Shown piece by piece: positions 34,379 to 43,005 of a stretch of DNA of 64,000 nucleotides. The notes under the pieces are model-generated. The model was not told where the DNA came from. It made no database searches and saw only the letters and a list, made by a program, of their open reading frames with translations. Position 1 is the stretch's first letter; each line of letters opens with the position of its first letter. A program made the position numbers and the translations under genes. Source of the DNA: Streptomyces sp. NBC_01317 (GTDB lineage Bacteria; Actinomycetota; Actinomycetes; Streptomycetales; Streptomycetaceae); NCBI RefSeq assembly GCF_035961655.1, contig NZ_CP108393.1, forward strand, positions 7,029,501 through 7,093,500, read 5' to 3'.

Positions 34379-37300
34379 TTACGGCTGTTCGGCGTCGTGG
34401 AGCGTGCTCACCTCCGCCGCGGTGAGCACCCTGTCGTACACCTTCACCTGGTCGATGGAGCCGTTCCAGAAGTCACCGTTCGCGCCGCCCCACTTGGCAC
34501 GGCCCACGGAGAGCGGCCCGGTGCTGACGTCGGCGGGGCCGGCCGGGGCGGTCGCCGCGAGCGTGCCGTCGACATACAGCTTGAGGTCGTCGCCCTCCCG
34601 TACGCCGACGAGGTGGTACCACTTACCGGTCTCGGGCTTCATCTCCAGCCGAGCCCGGTGACCGCCCGGCGTACTGAACGCGAACGCGCCCTGGCCGTAC
34701 TGGAGATAGAACGGATTCTCCGTCCGCCGGCCGTCCTGGCTGACCAGAGTGGCGTAATTGCCCGGGAGCGCGTCGAGCGTGGCCCAGGCCGACACCGAGT
34801 AGTCCTGGGTGGTGTCGACCACCGGTCCGCGGGTCTCGGCGTACTGCCCCTGGCCGTTGAACTTGAGCGCGGAGCCCTGGACGCCCGGCGTCCAGGTGGT
34901 GCCCGCGTTGAGCGTCAGGGGTGCCCGGTTGGGACCGCTGTCGGCGGCCGTCGTGCCCTTGTTCTCGTCCAGCGACCAGGCGGCGCCGCCCTTCAGCTGG
35001 TCGCGGTCACCAGCGGCCGCGCCGGCCGCGATGACCTGCTGATTGATCTGCCGCACCTTCTTCGGATCGACCTTGATCTCCCGACGGTCGTACGTCCACA
35101 ACCCGTTGAGCTCGTTCTCCAGATCGCTGACCTGGGTGTAGACGGAACCGGACAGTTCGGCCCCGGCCGCGGCGAGGTAGTACGTACGGGTGTTGTCGAC
35201 GTACTTCGCCGTGAGAGCGTCCTTGTCCGCAACGCCGCTGTAGATCGCCGCCGGAGCGCCCGGCCACATGTGTCCCGCGGTACGGAGCGTGAAGCCCCCG
35301 TGCTCACCGTCCATCGCGGCGCGGTGATCGGGGAACGGCGCGTCGTTGTTGAGGTAGTCGTGGTGGTCGATGATGTCGCCCTTGCCCGAATCACCCTTCG
35401 ACGAGCAGCAGTTGACACCGCTGTGGGCGTTGACGACGCGGGACGGGTCGTCGGCCTGGACGGCCTCGGTGATCTTTCCGGTCTCGACGCGGTCCCACTC
35501 GCCCCAGCCCTCGTTGAAGACGATCCAGCCGCCGATCGAGGGCGAGTTGTGGAGCTGCTTCATCATCTCCTTGCCCTGGGAGAGGAAGGCCTGCTTGCCC
35601 TGGTCGGTGCTGATGTCGCTGGAGACGAAGTCCTGCCACACCAGCAGACCGAGCTTGTCCGCGTGGTAGTACCAGCGGGGCGACTCCACCTTGATGTGCT
35701 TGCGCACCGCGTTGAAGCCGAGGTCCTTCTGCGCCTTCAGGTCGAAGGTGAGCGCCGCGTCACTGGGCTGGGTGTACAGACCGTCGGGCCAGAAGCCCTG
35801 GTCCAGCATGGCCAGCGAGAAGAACGGCTTCCCGTTGAGTACGAGCTTCTGGTAGCCGCCGACCTTCTCGACGGCGAGGGAACGCATGCCGAAGTAGCTG
35901 TCGACACTGTCCTTGGACCGGCCGTCCGCCAGGGTCACTTCGAGGTCGTACAGGTACGGGTCGTCCGGCGACCAGAGGTGCTGGTTCCTGACCGGCAGGG
36001 TCAGCGCGCGGTTCGCCGGTCCGGTGACCGTGCCGACGGTCTTGCCCTTCTTGTCGCGGGCGACGGCGGTGATCCGGGCGCCGGCCGAGGCGCCGGCGGA
36101 GTTGACGGTCAGCGCGAGGGTGCCCTTGTCGATGTCCGGGGTGGTCGTCAGGGAGTCCACCGCGGCGGGCGCGACCGGCTCCATCCACACGGTCTGCCAG
36201 ATTCCGGAGGACGGGGTGTAGACGATGCCGCCCGGGTTCGTGGACTGCTTGCCCTTCGGCTGGTTCGGTCCCGTCACATCGGTCACCGCGACGATGATCT
36301 CCTGCGGGCCGCTGCCCTTGACCGCGTCCGTGATGTCGGCGGTGAATCCGGTGTAACCGCCCGTGTGTTCAGCGACCTTCCGGCCGTTGACCCACACGGT
36401 GGACCGGTAGTCGACCGCGTCGAAGTTGAGCTTCAGCCGCTGACCGCCGTCGGGCCCCTTGCCGACGGACCAGTTCTTCGGCACCGTGACAAGCTTCCGG
36501 TAGAACATGTGGTCTTCGTGCCGCTCAAGTCCCGACAGCTGGGACTCCACGGGGAACGGTACGACGATGCGTTCACCGAGCCGCTTGCCGAAGACCGGCT
36601 GCTCGCCCTCGGCGGCTCCGGCGAACTCCCACGGGCCGTTGAGGTTCATCCACCGGTCGCGCACCTGCTGCGGCCGGGGGTACTCGGGCAGCGGGTGGTC
36701 GCGGTCGAGCTTGTCGCCCCAGGTGGTCGTCAGCCGGTGCGTGGACCGGTTCTTGGCCGTACGGCTGATCGGGGGGACGGTGTCGCCGCCCGCCCGGAGA
36801 CCGCCCTCACCGTCGTACGCGACCCGGACCTGCTGGCCCTTCTGGATCGGCGCCGCGAGCGTGACGACCAGGGCCTTGCGGTTGTTGGACGCCTTGGCCA
36901 CCGACTTCACCGGCATCGGCGAGGTGTCGGCCTCGATCTTGAGGTGGTCCTTGACGCCGCCGATGTTCTCGACCGTGCCGTCGAAGGTCGCCTGGAGCCG
37001 CGTGCCGTCCTCGGCGACGCTCAGCGCGACGGGGTAGACCTCGAAGTCGGCCGGCGGGGTGAACGCCTCTTCCGGCACGATCTGCTTGTTGAGGTCCTTG
37101 CTCGCCCAGCGGAGGAACATGTTGGCGCCGCCGATGTCCTGGAACATCTCAAGCCGGAACTCGTGCGGCTCGCCGGCGGTCAGCGCGACCGGCTCACTGT
37201 GCTGCTCGACGTCCCAGTCGGGCACCCAGTGGTCGATGACGACGCTGCCGTCGATGAAGAGCCTGAACCCGTTGTCGCCGATCGCGGAGAAGGTGTAGTC

Positions 37301-37669
37301 ACCGGTGGCGGGGGCCGTTATCTGTCCGGTCCAGCGGGCTGTGGTGTTCTCGGTGCGTCCGGTCGTGGACTCGAACGTCCCGGTGAGACCGGGGAAGTTG
37401 ATCTGCGGGTCGAGCGCCACGCCACCGAGCTCGGCGAAGTCGCGAGCCCCCGGCGCGGACATCCTGAAGTACTCGCCCTTCAGACCGTGCACATCGGTGG
37501 CCGGGTCGTCGGAGGCGAAAGCGGGCGCGGAGGCGGTCGCCGGGGCGACACCGGGCGCGGGGGCGGCAGCGGCGGCCGGGACCAGGGTGGCGCCGACGGG
37601 CAGCAGAAGTGCGACCGTACACGCCAGTGCTCGGAGCAGTGTTCGGGGGCGGAATGGTTGTTGTCTCAA
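34379..37669 (-). CDS. secreted GH2 glycoside hydrolase with PA14 and LamG domains
   Basis: A 1096-residue exported enzyme. After the signal peptide (LLRALACTVALLLPVGATL, cut after an Ala-rich stretch near residue 36) come: a PA14 carbohydrate-binding domain (about 50-185), a linker domain, the GH2 sugar-binding and Ig-like domains (about 270-560), a GH2 TIM barrel, and a C-terminal LamG domain (about 905-1090). The acid/base is Glu720 in FNEGWGEW and the nucleophile is probably Glu789 in GEHGG. I chose TTG at 37669: GAGGA lies 7 bases before it and the signal peptide then starts normally. ATG at 37738 has no Shine-Dalgarno and would bury the signal. GH2 covers beta-galactosidase, glucuronidase, mannosidase and galactofuranosidase; the adjacent importer favours a galactose-type product. 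Confidence 0.85.
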   Translation of the reverse strand: MRQQPFRPRTLLRALACTVALLLPVGATLVPAAAAAPAPGVAPATASAPAFASDDPATDVHGLKGEYFRMSAPGARDFAELGGVALDPQINFPGLTGTFESTTGRTENTTARWTGQITAPATGDYTFSAIGDNGFRLFIDGSVVIDHWVPDWDVEQHSEPVALTAGEPHEFRLEMFQDIGGANMFLRWASKDLNKQIVPEEAFTPPADFEVYPVALSVAEDGTRLQATFDGTVENIGGVKDHLKIEADTSPMPVKSVAKASNNRKALVVTLAAPIQKGQQVRVAYDGEGGLRAGGDTVPPISRTAKNRSTHRLTTTWGDKLDRDHPLPEYPRPQQVRDRWMNLNGPWEFAGAAEGEQPVFGKRLGERIVVPFPVESQLSGLERHEDHMFYRKLVTVPKNWSVGKGPDGGQRLKLNFDAVDYRSTVWVNGRKVAEHTGGYTGFTADITDAVKGSGPQEIIVAVTDVTGPNQPKGKQSTNPGGIVYTPSSGIWQTVWMEPVAPAAVDSLTTTPDIDKGTLALTVNSAGASAGARITAVARDKKGKTVGTVTGPANRALTLPVRNQHLWSPDDPYLYDLEVTLADGRSKDSVDSYFGMRSLAVEKVGGYQKLVLNGKPFFSLAMLDQGFWPDGLYTQPSDAALTFDLKAQKDLGFNAVRKHIKVESPRWYYHADKLGLLVWQDFVSSDISTDQGKQAFLSQGKEMMKQLHNSPSIGGWIVFNEGWGEWDRVETGKITEAVQADDPSRVVNAHSGVNCCSSKGDSGKGDIIDHHDYLNNDAPFPDHRAAMDGEHGGFTLRTAGHMWPGAPAAIYSGVADKDALTAKYVDNTRTYYLAAAGAELSGSVYTQVSDLENELNGLWTYDRREIKVDPKKVRQINQQVIAAGAAAGDRDQLKGGAAWSLDENKGTTAADSGPNRAPLTLNAGTTWTPGVQGSALKFNGQGQYAETRGPVVDTTQDYSVSAWATLDALPGNYATLVSQDGRRTENPFYLQYGQGAFAFSTPGGHRARLEMKPETGKWYHLVGVREGDDLKLYVDGTLAATAPAGPADVSTGPLSVGRAKWGGANGDFWNGSIDQVKVYDRVLTAAEVSTLHDAEQP

Positions 37670-37776
37670 GGCGTCGTCCTCGTCGAAGGGACAGAAGTGC
37701 CTCGCACCTGCGGGATGCGGCAGCACATAGTCGAACATTGAGCCACAGCCCCAAACACATAACAACAGTCGTGCAC

Positions 37777-37803
37777 GCACATTTTCAACGATGGAAAATG
37801 TGC
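37777..37803. promoter_or_regulatory. 27-bp inverted repeat upstream of GH2 gene
   Basis: GCACATTTTC (37777-37786) and GAAAATGTGC (37794-37803) are exact reverse complements around the 7-base centre AACGATG. It lies 108 bases before the GH2 start and is AT-rich for this genome. It looks like a two-fold operator; a terminator of the upstream phosphatase gene is the alternative, but it is about 157 bases past that stop and has weak A-T arms. Confidence 0.55.
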
Positions 37804-37959
37804 GAACGTGCAGGCCCCGGTGAACGGGTGTACACCGCCCCCCGGGGCCTGTGTGGGGACCGCCGACGCCCGGCTCATCACCCGGACGCCCGTCCGGGCC
37901 GGAGCGGACTCCCCGATTCCGGACGGGCGATTGATCACCGCGCGGCAGAACGGTGCCGG

Positions 37960-39567
37960 CTACCGCTCCTGCCCGACCTTCCCCGGCCGGAGCACCTTGC
38001 TGAACAGGACCGTGCCGCCCTCCGCCCGCAGACGGACCGTCAGCTCGCCGCTCCCACCGTCGATGTCGACCTCGCCGAAGTACTGCGGGGACTCCATCGG
38101 CGACACGTTCGCCCGGTCGGGCGCGCGCACGAAGACCCGGTCGGGCCCGAACGTACCGTCCAGCGCGTTGGCCTGGAATCCGCCTGCCGCCAGCGGCCCC
38201 GAGACGAACTCCCAGAACGGCGCGAAGTCCTTGAACGCCGCGCGCTCCGGCGCGTAGTGCTGCGCCGAGGTGTAGTGGACGTCCGCCGTGAGCCACAGCG
38301 TGCCCGTGATCCGCCGGTGCTTGATGTACCGCAGCAGCTCGGCGATCTGGAGTTCACGGCCGAGCGGAGCGCCCGGGTCGCCCTGGGCGACGGCCTCGAA
38401 GTTGGTGGCGCCGTCCGGGACGACCAGTCCGAGCGGCATGTCGGCGGCGATCACCTTCCACTCCGCACGCGAACGCGACAACTCCCGCTTGAGCCACTCC
38501 AACTGCTCCGCGCCGAGGATGCCGGTGGTGTCGTCGGCCTGCCGGTCGGGAGAGTTGGCGTTGCGGAACGAACGCATGTCCAGGACGAACACGTCCAGCA
38601 GCGGACCGTGGCTGATCACCCGGTGCACCCGGCGGTCGGCCCCGCGTTCGTGGAGGGTCGACACCGGGAAGTACTCACGGAACGCGCGCGCCGAACGGGC
38701 CGCCAGCAGATCGACGTTCTTCTCCGTGTAGCGGACGTCGTCCAGGATCTGACCGGGGTACCAGTTGTTGCGCACCTCGTGGTCGTCCCACTGGACGATC
38801 GTCGGCACCTGGGAGTTGAAGCGCCGCACGTTGGCGTCCAGCAGGTTGTAGCGGAAGTTGCCCCGGTACTCGTCGAGCGACTGCGCGACCTTCGACTTCT
38901 CCTCGGTGGTGACGTTCCGCCAGATCCGGCCGTCCGGCAGCGTCACCTGCGGTTCGAGCGGGCCGTCGGCGTAGATGGTGTCGCCGCTGCACAGGAAGAA
39001 GTCGGGGTCCAGCCGCCGCATCTCGTCGTACGCGCGGTAGCCGCCGATGTCCGGGTTGATGCCCCAGCCCTGCCCGGCGATGTCGCCCGACCACAGGAAG
39101 CGCACACCCTGCCGGCGTCTCGCGGGCGCGGTACGGAACGTGCCGTACACGGGTTCGCCGGTACGGCGGTAGTCGTCCGGGTCGGCGAGGGTCACCCGGT
39201 AGTGCACCTGCTCACCGGCCGGGAGGCCGCGCAGGGGGACCGTACCGGTGAAGTCGGAGCCCGGGCCGAGCAGCGGGCCGTGCCAGGTGCGGGCGCGCCG
39301 GAACGACTCGGTGGCGGAGGTCTCCACGATCATCCGGGCCGGCCGGTCGGACCGGACCCACGCCAGTCCGGACGACGACGTGACATCGCCCATCTGTACG
39401 CCCCAGGCGGCGCGGGGCCGCCCGGACCGCGCCTGCGCGGGCGCCGCGCCCGCCACCAGGCCGGCGGTGGGCAGGGCCAGCGCCGCCGACGCGGCGAGCG
39501 TGCCGCGCAGCACGCCGCGGCGGCCGGGCGAGGCCGCGGACTGGGGGGAGTTCGGGTGGTACGACAT
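37960..39567 (-). CDS. phoD: PhoD-type alkaline phosphatase, Tat-exported
   Basis: A 535-residue alkaline phosphatase D family enzyme (phosphodiesterase/phosphomonoesterase using Fe and Ca). The signal has a twin arginine, SPGRRGVLRGTLAAS, followed by a hydrophobic stretch and an AQA cut site near residue 46. A fibronectin-like N-terminal domain leads to the metallophosphatase core: FLWSGDIAGQG, FLCSGDTIYADG, VQWDDHEVRNNW, and VLDMRSFR. The ATG at 39567 has GGAGG 7 bases before it, so the longer in-frame version was rejected. PhoD genes are usually under PhoR-PhoP control; I could not find a clear PHO box. Confidence 0.9.
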   Translation of the reverse strand: MSYHPNSPQSAASPGRRGVLRGTLAASAALALPTAGLVAGAAPAQARSGRPRAAWGVQMGDVTSSSGLAWVRSDRPARMIVETSATESFRRARTWHGPLLGPGSDFTGTVPLRGLPAGEQVHYRVTLADPDDYRRTGEPVYGTFRTAPARRRQGVRFLWSGDIAGQGWGINPDIGGYRAYDEMRRLDPDFFLCSGDTIYADGPLEPQVTLPDGRIWRNVTTEEKSKVAQSLDEYRGNFRYNLLDANVRRFNSQVPTIVQWDDHEVRNNWYPGQILDDVRYTEKNVDLLAARSARAFREYFPVSTLHERGADRRVHRVISHGPLLDVFVLDMRSFRNANSPDRQADDTTGILGAEQLEWLKRELSRSRAEWKVIAADMPLGLVVPDGATNFEAVAQGDPGAPLGRELQIAELLRYIKHRRITGTLWLTADVHYTSAQHYAPERAAFKDFAPFWEFVSGPLAAGGFQANALDGTFGPDRVFVRAPDRANVSPMESPQYFGEVDIDGGSGELTVRLRAEGGTVLFSKVLRPGKVGQER

Positions 39568-39691
39568 CGATGCGCCTCCTGGGCAGACGGGTGCCGATTG
39601 CCGTGCCATGCCTAACGCCCGGTGGCAGCCGCCGCGCGAACCCCGGATGAACAACCGGCCGGTGGTGTCGTCGAGTGCCGCCGAGAGGGGG

Positions 39692-40933
39692 TCAGCCGGC
39701 CGTGGGCCGGGAGGTGGGGGTCTTCTTCTCCCGGCTGTCCGCCGCGAGTCGGGGCTCGGGTGAAGGCTCCGGCTTCAGGATCCGGGCGGTGAAGCCGGCG
39801 ACCACGCAGAAGGCCGCGGGGAGGAGGAAGGTGAGGTTCAGCGGGATCGCGTGGGTCAGCGGGCCGATCACGGCGGGACCGGCGAGCATCCCCAGGTAGC
39901 CGAGGCCCGCCACGCGCGAGACGTTGGCCCCGGCCGCGTCCGGATCGGCGTGCCCCGCCGCGCTGAAGAGCTGCGGGACGCAGCCGGACAGACCGGCGCC
40001 GACGACGGTCCAACCGAGCAGCGCCAGGGGGACGTCGGGCGCGAACGCGGCCAGGGTCAGACCGGCCGCGCCGACCGCCGACCCGTACCGCAGGACGGCG
40101 ACCGCGCCCACCCGTGCCGCCACCCGGTCGGTGAGCAGGCGGCCCGCGGTCATGGCCGTGGCGAACGCGCCGTACGCGAGTGCGGCGGTGGAGGCGGGCG
40201 CTCCGAGGACGTCCTTCACATGGAGCACGCTCCAGTCGTTGGCCACGCCCTCGCAGAGCATCAGCATGAAGGCGAGCACCGCCAGGATCCAGATGCGCGA
40301 GGGCGTCGCCCGCCGGGCCTTGCGGGCGGGGCCGGTCGAGGCCTCGGCGGCGGATGCGTCAACAGCGGCCGGCGGGTCCGGGCGCAGCAGCGCCCCGGCG
40401 GCCACCCCCGCGGCCGCGAGGCAGAACAGCGCCGTTCCCGCCAGCGTGGCGCCCGCGCTCCACCCCCGGCCGAGGGTGAACGCGCCGATGAGCGCGGCGA
40501 GTACGCCACCGATGGAGAACCAGGCGTGGAAGGCGGACATGATGGGCCGCCCGTAGCCGCGCTCGACCTGTACGGCGTGGGCGTTCATGCTCACGTCCAG
40601 GCACCCGTTGCCGACGCCGAGCAGCAGGAGCGCCCCGCCCAGTGTCCAGACATCGACGGCCAGGCCCGGCAGGACCAGCGAGGCCGCGCACAGCGCCGCA
40701 CTGGCCGGGACGACCGTACGGGCCCCGAAGCGGTCGGTGAGCGGGCCGGCGAGCTGCATGCCCCCGAAGGCGCCCGCGCCCAGCAGCAGGAGGAGCCAGC
40801 CGAGCACGGCGTGGCTGATGCCGGTGCGGTGCTCGATCACCGGGATGTGGACGATCCACATGCCCATGATGAAGCCGGCGAGGACGAAGTACGCAAAAGT
40901 GGCCAGCCGGCCGGCCCGCAGTGATCTCTCCAT
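39692..40933 (-). CDS. MFS transporter of the sugar/FucP-like exporter type
   Basis: A 413-residue permease with twelve predicted helices and the central loop rich in Pro, Ala and Arg (residues about 190-215). GGMQLAGPLTDRFGAR is the loop 2-3 motif; LGVGNGCLDVSMNAHAVQVERGYGR (place marker, residues about 107-130) is typical of this MFS subgroup, which contains YbjJ-like proteins of unknown substrate. I chose ATG at 40933 because an upstream ATG at 40960 would put GAACAT operator half-sites inside the coding region. It is divergent from a DeoR repressor that probably controls it. Confidence 0.82.
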   Translation of the reverse strand: MERSLRAGRLATFAYFVLAGFIMGMWIVHIPVIEHRTGISHAVLGWLLLLLGAGAFGGMQLAGPLTDRFGARTVVPASAALCAASLVLPGLAVDVWTLGGALLLLGVGNGCLDVSMNAHAVQVERGYGRPIMSAFHAWFSIGGVLAALIGAFTLGRGWSAGATLAGTALFCLAAAGVAAGALLRPDPPAAVDASAAEASTGPARKARRATPSRIWILAVLAFMLMLCEGVANDWSVLHVKDVLGAPASTAALAYGAFATAMTAGRLLTDRVAARVGAVAVLRYGSAVGAAGLTLAAFAPDVPLALLGWTVVGAGLSGCVPQLFSAAGHADPDAAGANVSRVAGLGYLGMLAGPAVIGPLTHAIPLNLTFLLPAAFCVVAGFTARILKPEPSPEPRLAADSREKKTPTSRPTAG

Positions 40934-40937
40934 ACCG

Positions 40938-40985
40938 CGAACATACAGAACATCACACATGTTCGTAAACTTGCTCTTCGAACAT
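40938..40985. promoter_or_regulatory. cluster of four GAACAT/ATGTTC half-sites
   Basis: GAACAT at 40939-40944, 40948-40953 and 40980-40985, and ATGTTC at 40959-40964. The outer pair ATGTTCG (40959-40965) and CGAACAT (40979-40985) is a perfect inverted repeat with a 13-base gap. The cluster fills the spacer between the MFS and DeoR genes, as expected for a shared DeoR operator. Confidence 0.6.
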
Positions 40986-41005
40986 GATCGGTGTTTGATT
41001 CAACC

Positions 41006-41764
41006 GTGACGAGTGTGGAGCGACTCAGGAAGATCACCGACGCCGTACGGGAGACCGGCCGGTCGAGCGTCGCCGAGCTGGCAGGGCTCACCGGCGCCTC
41101 GGAGATGACCATCCGCCGCGACCTGGAGGTCCTGGCGGAGCAAGGTGTCCTGGAGCGCTACCGGGGCGGCGCCAGGAGCCTGCTGCTGCGCGGGGAGGAG
41201 CCGCCGTTCGTGCTGCGGGCGCAGGACGGCCAGGAGGCCAAGGCGCGCATCGCCGCCGAGGTCGCCGGGCTGATCGCGGACGGTGAGTCGGTCGTCGTCG
41301 ACAGCGGCACCACCTGCCTGGAAGTGGCCCGCGCCCTGCACGGCCGCCGCCTGACCGTCATGCCGCTGTCCCTGCACGCGGCCAACGCGCTCGCGGACGC
41401 GCCCCGGCTGACCCTGTTGCTGCCCGGCGGCCGGCCGCGCCCCGGCGAACTGGCGCTGACCGGCCCGCTGACCCTGGCGTCCCTGGCCACCCTGCGCTTC
41501 GACACCGCCGTCCTCGGCTGCTGCGGTCTCACCGCCGCCGACGGGCTGACCGCGTACGACCTGGACGACGCGGCGGTCAAGCGCGCGGCGATCGCCTCGT
41601 CCCGCCGGGTGGTCGCGGTCGCCGAGGCGGCCAAGTTCTCCCGTACCGCGCTCGCCTTCGTCACCCCGGCCGCCGCGCTGCACGTGGTCGTGACCGACCG
41701 GGCCGCGCCCGAGGACGAGACCGAGGCGCTGGCCGAGGCGGGAGTCACCGTACGGAGGGTGTGA
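41006..41764 (+). CDS. DeoR-family transcriptional repressor
   Basis: A 252-residue DeoR/GlpR-type regulator. The N-terminal HTH is SVAELAGLTGASEMTIRRDLEVL (residues about 19-41, marker only), followed by the sensor domain with a phosphate-binding loop VVDSGTTCLEVA and later CCGLTAADGLTAYD. DeoR proteins usually sense a phosphorylated sugar. The start is uncertain: GTG at 40991, 41006 and 41015 are all in frame; 41006 leaves the half-site cluster outside the gene. It is divergent from the MFS gene. Confidence 0.87.
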   Translation: MTSVERLRKITDAVRETGRSSVAELAGLTGASEMTIRRDLEVLAEQGVLERYRGGARSLLLRGEEPPFVLRAQDGQEAKARIAAEVAGLIADGESVVVDSGTTCLEVARALHGRRLTVMPLSLHAANALADAPRLTLLLPGGRPRPGELALTGPLTLASLATLRFDTAVLGCCGLTAADGLTAYDLDDAAVKRAAIASSRRVVAVAEAAKFSRTALAFVTPAAALHVVVTDRAAPEDETEALAEAGVTVRRV

Positions 41765-41859
41765 GGCGCACCGCGGCCTGCTCGTCTCCTCCCTCCCCGG
41801 GGAGAGCCGCCTGGACAGGTGCCGGGCGGTCGGCTGGGATGGGAGACGTGGCAGCCGAC

Positions 41860-42732
41860 ATGACGAGCACCGACCAATTCGAAGCGCACCGCTCCCTGTT
41901 GACGGGGGTGGCCTACCGCATGCTGGGCCGGGTCGCCGACGCCGAGGACGTCGTGCAGGACGCCTGGCTGCGCTGGACCGCCGAGGACCGCGCCGAGGTC
42001 CGTGAGCCGCGCGCCTATCTCGTACGGATCACCACCCGCCTCGCGATCGACCGGCTGCGACAGGCGCACGTACGCCGGGAGGCCTATGTGGGCCCCTGGT
42101 TGCCGGAGCCGGTCACCACCGATCTCGGATCGGCCGTCCCCGATTCCGCCGAGCGCGCGATGCTGGCCGAATCGGTGTCGTTCGCGGTGCTGGTCGTCCT
42201 CGAATCCCTCTCGCCGCTGGAACGCGCGGTGTTCGTCCTGAGGGAGGCCTTCGGTTTCCCGTACGCGGAGATCGCCGCCGTGCTCGACCGGGGCGAGGCG
42301 GCGGTCCGCCAGCTCGCGGGGCGCGCGCGGCGCCATGTGGACGAGCGCAGGCCCCGGTTCGACGTCGACCAGGCCGAACGCCGGGCCCTCACCGAACAGT
42401 TCCTCGCGGCGGCCGGCGGCGGCGATCTGGACGCCCTGCTCACGCTGCTCGCCCCGGACGTCAGGCTGGTCGGCGACAGCGGCGGGAAGGCGAAGGCGCC
42501 GCTGCGGATCGTGGAGGGCGCCGACAAGGTTGGCCGATTCCTGTCCGCCGTCTCGGGGGACGCCGGGCTGTACGAATTCCGGGTCACGGAGGTCAACGGA
42601 GCGCCCGCCGTGCTGGCCCACACCGGCGGAAAGCTGGATCTCGTCCTTCAGTTGGAGGTCGCCGACGGCGTGATCACGTGCGTCTACATCGTGCGGAACC
42701 CCGACAAACTCTCCGGAGTGATCGCGGAATAA
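41860..42732 (+). CDS. ECF41-group sigma factor with SnoaL-like C-terminal domain
   Basis: A 290-residue ECF sigma factor. Sigma2 lies at about residues 10-72 (VVQDAWLRWT) and sigma4 at about 108-160 (LSPLERAVFVLREAFG). Marks specific to ECF41 are all visible: linker WLPEP (80-84), DSGGK (206-210) for the DGGGR motif, and NPDKL (280-284) at the end. ECF41 factors carry a fused NTF2/SnoaL-like domain that controls activity in place of an anti-sigma protein. They are usually next to genes for a carboxymuconolactone decarboxylase, oxidoreductase or epimerase; none is adjacent here. ATG at 41860 or 41839 may be the start. Confidence 0.9.
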   Translation: MTSTDQFEAHRSLLTGVAYRMLGRVADAEDVVQDAWLRWTAEDRAEVREPRAYLVRITTRLAIDRLRQAHVRREAYVGPWLPEPVTTDLGSAVPDSAERAMLAESVSFAVLVVLESLSPLERAVFVLREAFGFPYAEIAAVLDRGEAAVRQLAGRARRHVDERRPRFDVDQAERRALTEQFLAAAGGGDLDALLTLLAPDVRLVGDSGGKAKAPLRIVEGADKVGRFLSAVSGDAGLYEFRVTEVNGAPAVLAHTGGKLDLVLQLEVADGVITCVYIVRNPDKLSGVIAE

Positions 42733-42893
42733 GCCCGGAGACCGTTCGGGTTGCCTCTGCGGAGGGCGAAGCGACCACCGGCCCCGCGTCCGTCACGGAC
42801 GCGGGGCCGAGTGCTGCGGGCGCCTCACCAGCGCACGAACGTCGTGTGAACACCCTGCGGTAGATTTCGGTTCCGCTGAGTTACGGCGCAGGA

Positions 42894-42928
42894 TTGGTCT
42901 TGACCAACCGATTGACTCGTCCTATGGT
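42894..42928 (+). promoter_or_regulatory. GntR gene promoter overlapped by dre-like operator
   Basis: TTGGTC-TT-GACCAA (42894-42907) is a near copy of the core TGGTCTAGACCA bound by the Streptomyces regulator DasR. TTGACC (42900-42905), 17 bp, TATGGT (42923-42928) makes a good promoter whose -35 lies inside the operator. A further TGGTCA follows at 42925-42930. Autoregulation of the GntR gene is the simplest reading. Confidence 0.6.
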
Positions 42929-43005
42929 CAATAGTTAGTGCAGGAACCTTTAATAAACAAGGGCACGGAAAACCGCCGGGGACACGGCGATTGCGGAGGA
43001 TCAGG

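Noticed and set aside
33706..34425. Plus-strand frame of 239 codons in the importer control region
   Set aside because: It overlaps the promoters, operators and terminator of the opposite strand and has poor codon pattern.
37670..37738. ATG at 37738 as the GH2 start
   Set aside because: No Shine-Dalgarno, and 23 polar residues would precede the signal peptide; TTG at 37669 has GAGGA and a normal signal.
34397..37741. Long plus-strand open frame opposite the GH2 gene
   Set aside because: GH2, PA14 and LamG motifs are clear on the minus strand; the plus frame shows none and has no Shine-Dalgarno.
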